A DNA stretch of 64,000 nt. Origin: Salipaludibacillus sp. LMS25 (lineage in GTDB: Bacteria > Bacillota > Bacilli > Bacillales > Salisediminibacteriaceae). The number at the start of each line of letters is the position of its first letter. Position 1 is the stretch's first letter. The notes under the pieces are model-generated. The model made no database searches. It had not been told where the DNA came from and saw nothing but the letters and a program-made list of their open reading frames with translations. The stretch covers positions 4,062,001 to 4,126,000 of the forward strand of contig NZ_CP093299.1 in the NCBI RefSeq assembly GCF_024362805.1, given 5' to 3'. Of the stretch, positions 61,763-64,000 are shown piece by piece. The translations under genes and the position numbers were made by a program.

Positions 61763-63087
61763 CCTAGTTCGGCCTCCTTTGGTTTAGGAGATTTTGGTAA
61801 ATTACCTAATGTGCTTTCTTCGTGATATTCAAGTGAATTACTTTTTGCCACTCCAACTCTTTGGGCAGTATATATGCCTGTATGCCCTGAAAACATGTAA
61901 CTGATGGCACATGCTGTGAAAAGATAGATGGCGGCTTCTGATCCAAACAGTTCAATTCCCATAACAAAACATGCAACAGGTGTATTAGTAGCGCCTGCGA
62001 AAACAGCGATAAATCCTAACCCAGCCAGCAAAGCTGTCGGAACACCGAGATAACTAGAAAGCGTATTTCCAAGAGTAGCACCAATCGTAAAAAGTGGTGT
62101 AACCTCACCACCTTGGAAACCTGCACCAAGAGTCATTGTTGTCAATAACGTTTTCCAGAAGAAGGAAAGCGGAGAAACCTCTCCTTCAAATGACTCGTGA
62201 ATTAATGGTAGGCTTAAGCCAATATAATCCCTAGTACCTAATATTAGGACAATAATGACAACAATAGATCCACCAACAAAACTTTTCACCATTGGGTTTT
62301 TGAAATATGCAGAAAAAAGTGTTTTAAAACCTTGTGACATTTTACTAAATAAAAGTGCTGTTAAACCGAATATAATAGCGGCTATGATGATTTTTAATAA
62401 TAATACTACTGAAAACTCCGGGACGGCTCCAAGACTGTAATGGGCATGTGGAATACCCCATGCGACAGTTACTCTATCACCGATCAAAGCAGCAAAGAAA
62501 GAAGGAATTAATGCCTGATAACGAATTATTCCAAACACTAACACTTCCAATGCAAAGATCGTTCCTGCTAAAGGGGTGCCAAAAACCGAACCAAAACCTG
62601 CACTAATTCCGCAGACCAAAATGATTTTCCGGTCGATCGCACTTAATTTTAGACGTTTCCATACTGCATCTGCCAAACTACTGCCCATTTGAACTGCTGT
62701 ACCTTCACGACCAGCGGAACCTCCAAAAAGATGGGTCATAATGGTGCCAAATAGAACTAGGGGGGCCATCCTTAGTGGAACACCATCCTTACTATTATGA
62801 ATCTGCTCTAAAATAAGGTTATTGCCTTTACTAGCAACGCCACCATATTTCATATAAACATAACTGACGATAACACCAGCTATAGGTAAAAAGAATAATA
62901 GAATTGGTGTGTTATTTCTCAAGTTTGTTGCCCAATCTAGACTAGCTAAAAATAGTGCAGAAGCCGATCCTGCAAGTAAACCAATAATTCCACTAATAAT
63001 TAGCCATTTTCCTAAAAAGAATAAGGATTGGAGATGAAAGCTATTTCGGATAAAAAGACCAACGTTTTTTTCTTTGAAACTATGCAT
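61738..63087 (-). CDS. CLC-F-type fluoride/proton antiporter
   Basis: A 449-residue CLC-family transporter with about ten or more hydrophobic segments. It has GGSAGREGTAVQMGSSLADA near residue 122: GREGT (not GREGP of chloride CLCs) is the signature of the fluoride-exporting branch. SAGFGSVFGTPLAGTIFALE and GAGFQGGEVTPLFTIGATLG are also present. The fluoride riboswitch directly upstream gives independent support. It exports toxic fluoride across the membrane. AAAAGGAGGAC precedes the start at 63087. Confidence 0.93.
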   Translation of the reverse strand: MHSFKEKNVGLFIRNSFHLQSLFFLGKWLIISGIIGLLAGSASALFLASLDWATNLRNNTPILLFFLPIAGVIVSYVYMKYGGVASKGNNLILEQIHNSKDGVPLRMAPLVLFGTIMTHLFGGSAGREGTAVQMGSSLADAVWKRLKLSAIDRKIILVCGISAGFGSVFGTPLAGTIFALEVLVFGIIRYQALIPSFFAALIGDRVTVAWGIPHAHYSLGAVPEFSVVLLLKIIIAAIIFGLTALLFSKMSQGFKTLFSAYFKNPMVKSFVGGSIVVIIVLILGTRDYIGLSLPLIHESFEGEVSPLSFFWKTLLTTMTLGAGFQGGEVTPLFTIGATLGNTLSSYLGVPTALLAGLGFIAVFAGATNTPVACFVMGIELFGSEAAIYLFTACAISYMFSGHTGIYTAQRVGVAKSNSLEYHEESTLGNLPKSPKPKEAELGWTRKYPS

Positions 63088-63104
63088 AAAGTCCTCCTTT
63101 TTTT

Positions 63105-63190
63105 TAAAAAAAATAGACTCCTGCTAAGGGTTACTTAGCAGGAGTCATTATCTCAAAAGTGAGCGGTTAATGGCGGGTCTCCATCGCCTA
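63105..63190 (-). ncRNA. Fluoride riboswitch (crcB RNA) with expression-platform terminator
   Basis: Read on the minus strand from 63189: AGGCGATGGAGACCCGCCAT, then TAACCGCTCA, a short hairpin, GATAATGACTCCTGC. This matches the crcB RNA consensus (GGCGATG-G--CGCC-TAAC-GC...TAATGACTCCT). The last aptamer bases form the 5' arm of a perfect 13-bp terminator stem (63134-63146 with 63116-63128) followed by TATTTTTTTT. Fluoride binding should favour read-through into the exporter gene 18 bases later. Confidence 0.93.
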
Positions 63191-63209
63191 TGTATTATTT
63201 TATTTCTTA

Positions 63210-63237
63210 ATTTTATCATAGTACTAGTAATCGTCAA
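63210..63237 (-). promoter_or_regulatory. Promoter of the fluoride operon
   Basis: On the minus strand: TTGACG (63237-63232), 16 bases, TAAAAT (63215-63210), placing the start about 15 bases before the aptamer. Confidence 0.65.
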
Positions 63238-63259
63238 CATATCTAATGGCATTCTTAAC

Positions 63260-63347
63260 ATAAAGCTAAGCTTCAATCAGTGGGAGTTTTCCTTCATCCC
63301 CCACTGATTGTTCGTTTAACTTACTGCCCCTTAAGAGTGGGATAAAA
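63260..63347 (+). repeat. Dispersed hairpin repeat, copy lacking hairpin B interior (R7)
   Basis: It has the start and hairpin A of the full copy (ATAAAGCTAAGC, arms CAATCAGTGGG / CCCACTGATTG), then GTTTAACTTACTGCCCCTTAAG, skipping about 70 bases present in R5, and ends GAGTGGGATAAAA. It lies just upstream of the fluoride promoter; with R6 it flanks the operon in direct orientation. Confidence 0.9.
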
Positions 63348-63447
63348 GGAACAAATTACATAATTGTTCATTCTAAAAGTTAGGGACGGCCAAAATCTCT
63401 AGATTCATTCTTTGAAAAATTAAGCAATGTTGTTGATTATAGCTAGC

Positions 63448-63620
63448 ATGAATACGACCAATGGCGAGTTAGAAGTATTTTATAATGAAGGTGACGAGAT
63501 CAAAGTGAACTTTGGCTCGTTTTCCTCAACGATGTTGAACATGGTTTAGTACAGGTTAAGGCACGAGTACTCGCGTCATACCTTTTGGGAGATGTCATTC
63601 ATATCATTCTGGCATGCTAA
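63448..63620 (+). pseudogene. Possible coding remnant
   Basis: Two short overlapping frames (MNTTNGELEVFYNEGDEIKV... from 63448, stop at 63547; then EHGLVQVKARVLASYLLGDV... in the next frame, stop at 63618) read like one beta-rich sequence broken by a frameshift, perhaps the TOBE end of an ABC-transporter ATPase. There is no ribosome site. Confidence 0.3.
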
Positions 63621-63759
63621 TAATAAGCTCATTTGTCGTATAATGGCTATATGAAGAACTCCTGCAATCCGTTTTAGTACTATCATTATACTCAAATTGG
63701 GGATGAACGACCTTTTCTTTCCTTGAAAACTTGAGAGTATAGGTTGAGATTTACGAAAT

Positions 63760-64000
63760 TCACTCGAGTTTTAAATAATTTAAATGATCATCTTCTTGTA
63801 ATTGTTCAATACCTCTTATAATGGCTTTTACTGATAAAGGGTCGTGACAATCATAATGATCGATGTCAAGATGAAGAATGGGTGCTTCTTTAAATTCAGA
63901 AATCCACTGGCTGTATCTGGTATATAAGTTCTCCCAAAAAGAGACAGCTGTATTAATTTCCATATGACGTCCACGCTTGTGAATTCGTTTCATAATACTA
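63760..64000 (-). CDS. Deoxynucleoside kinase (dAdo/dCyd kinase type), C-terminal part
   Basis: The frame is open to the right edge (SIMKRIHKRGRHME upstream of the visible part), so the N-terminus with the P-loop lies outside. The visible 80 residues show RIHKRGRHMEINTAVSFWEN, then LYTRYSQWISEF and APILHLDIDHYDCH: the LID arginine region and C-terminal strand of the deoxynucleoside kinase family (B. subtilis Dck/Dgk). It phosphorylates deoxynucleosides for salvage; the exact substrate needs the N-terminal part. Confidence 0.82.
   Translation of the reverse strand, partial: SIMKRIHKRGRHMEINTAVSFWENLYTRYSQWISEFKEAPILHLDIDHYDCHDPLSVKAIIRGIEQLQEDDHLNYLKLE

Overview
The window looks like the chromosome of a low-GC, endospore-forming member of the Bacillaceae, most likely a haloalkaliphilic genus near Salipaludibacillus/Evansella/Alkalihalobacillus. 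The reasons are the B. subtilis-like gene order from trp to recU, spore and division genes (sspM, racA-like, ypjB), a b6c-type menaquinol:cytochrome c reductase, bacillithiol genes, AAAGGAGG-type ribosome binding sites, and acidic tails or inserts in several exported proteins (QcrC, PBP1A, YpmB). The genus is inference; no rRNA or other marker is present.

Layout. 1-8.1 kb: aromatic amino acid operon (trpE end, trpD, trpC, a fused trpF-trpB, trpA, hisC, tyrA, aroA) with start/stop overlaps. 8.1-9.1 kb: terminator, a structured repeat and about 700 bp with no gene. 9.1-18.8 kb: a degenerate amidohydrolase-like gene, ypiA, ypiB, ypiF, qcrABC, ypjA, ypjB, a YugP-type protease and a YitT-family gene. 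18.9-27.1 kb: ypjD, dapB, mgsA, bshB1, bshA, cca, birA, then panBCD behind its own promoter and a leader ending in a terminator. 27.2-37.1 kb: dinG, an SAH/MTA deaminase-like gene, ypmA (57 aa), ypmB, aspB, asnS, dnaD, nth, ypoC. 37.4-40.7 kb: ponA and recU on the minus strand. 40.8-46.0 kb: yppC, sspM (44 aa, minus strand), a racA-like gene, yppE, a lipoprotein, a CBS/ACT protein, a nicotinamidase and a thioredoxin-like protein.

46.0-47.9 kb is a decayed accessory patch: an IS4-type transposase tail, CGGA...TCCG repeats, a DJ-1/PfpI pseudogene with stops and a frameshift, and the second-longest copy of the repeat. 48-53.5 kb carries a phosphoesterase, ypgR, a small protein resembling sigma-70 region 1.1, ydbS-ydbT and a DUF2777-like gene. 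54-55.6 kb is sigI-rsgI behind a SigI-type promoter, followed by an IS3-type left-end remnant. 55.8-57.8 kb is a telA/xpaC-like pair; 58.3-61 kb has a small secreted or anchored protein, tatA, tatC and an unknown membrane protein. 61.3-63.2 kb is a fluoride-responsive operon on the minus strand: promoter, fluoride riboswitch with terminator, a CLC-F-type exporter, and an overlapping unknown membrane-anchored protein. The right edge cuts a deoxynucleoside kinase gene.

The most interesting items are (i) a modular dispersed hairpin repeat seen in seven full, deleted or partial copies, one of which encodes the C-terminus of the unknown fluoride-operon protein; (ii) that unknown protein itself; (iii) the TrpF-TrpB fusion with a possible internal TrpB start; (iv) a catalytically dead amidohydrolase-like protein; and (v) the panB leader. 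No CRISPR array, tRNA, rRNA or intact insertion sequence was seen.
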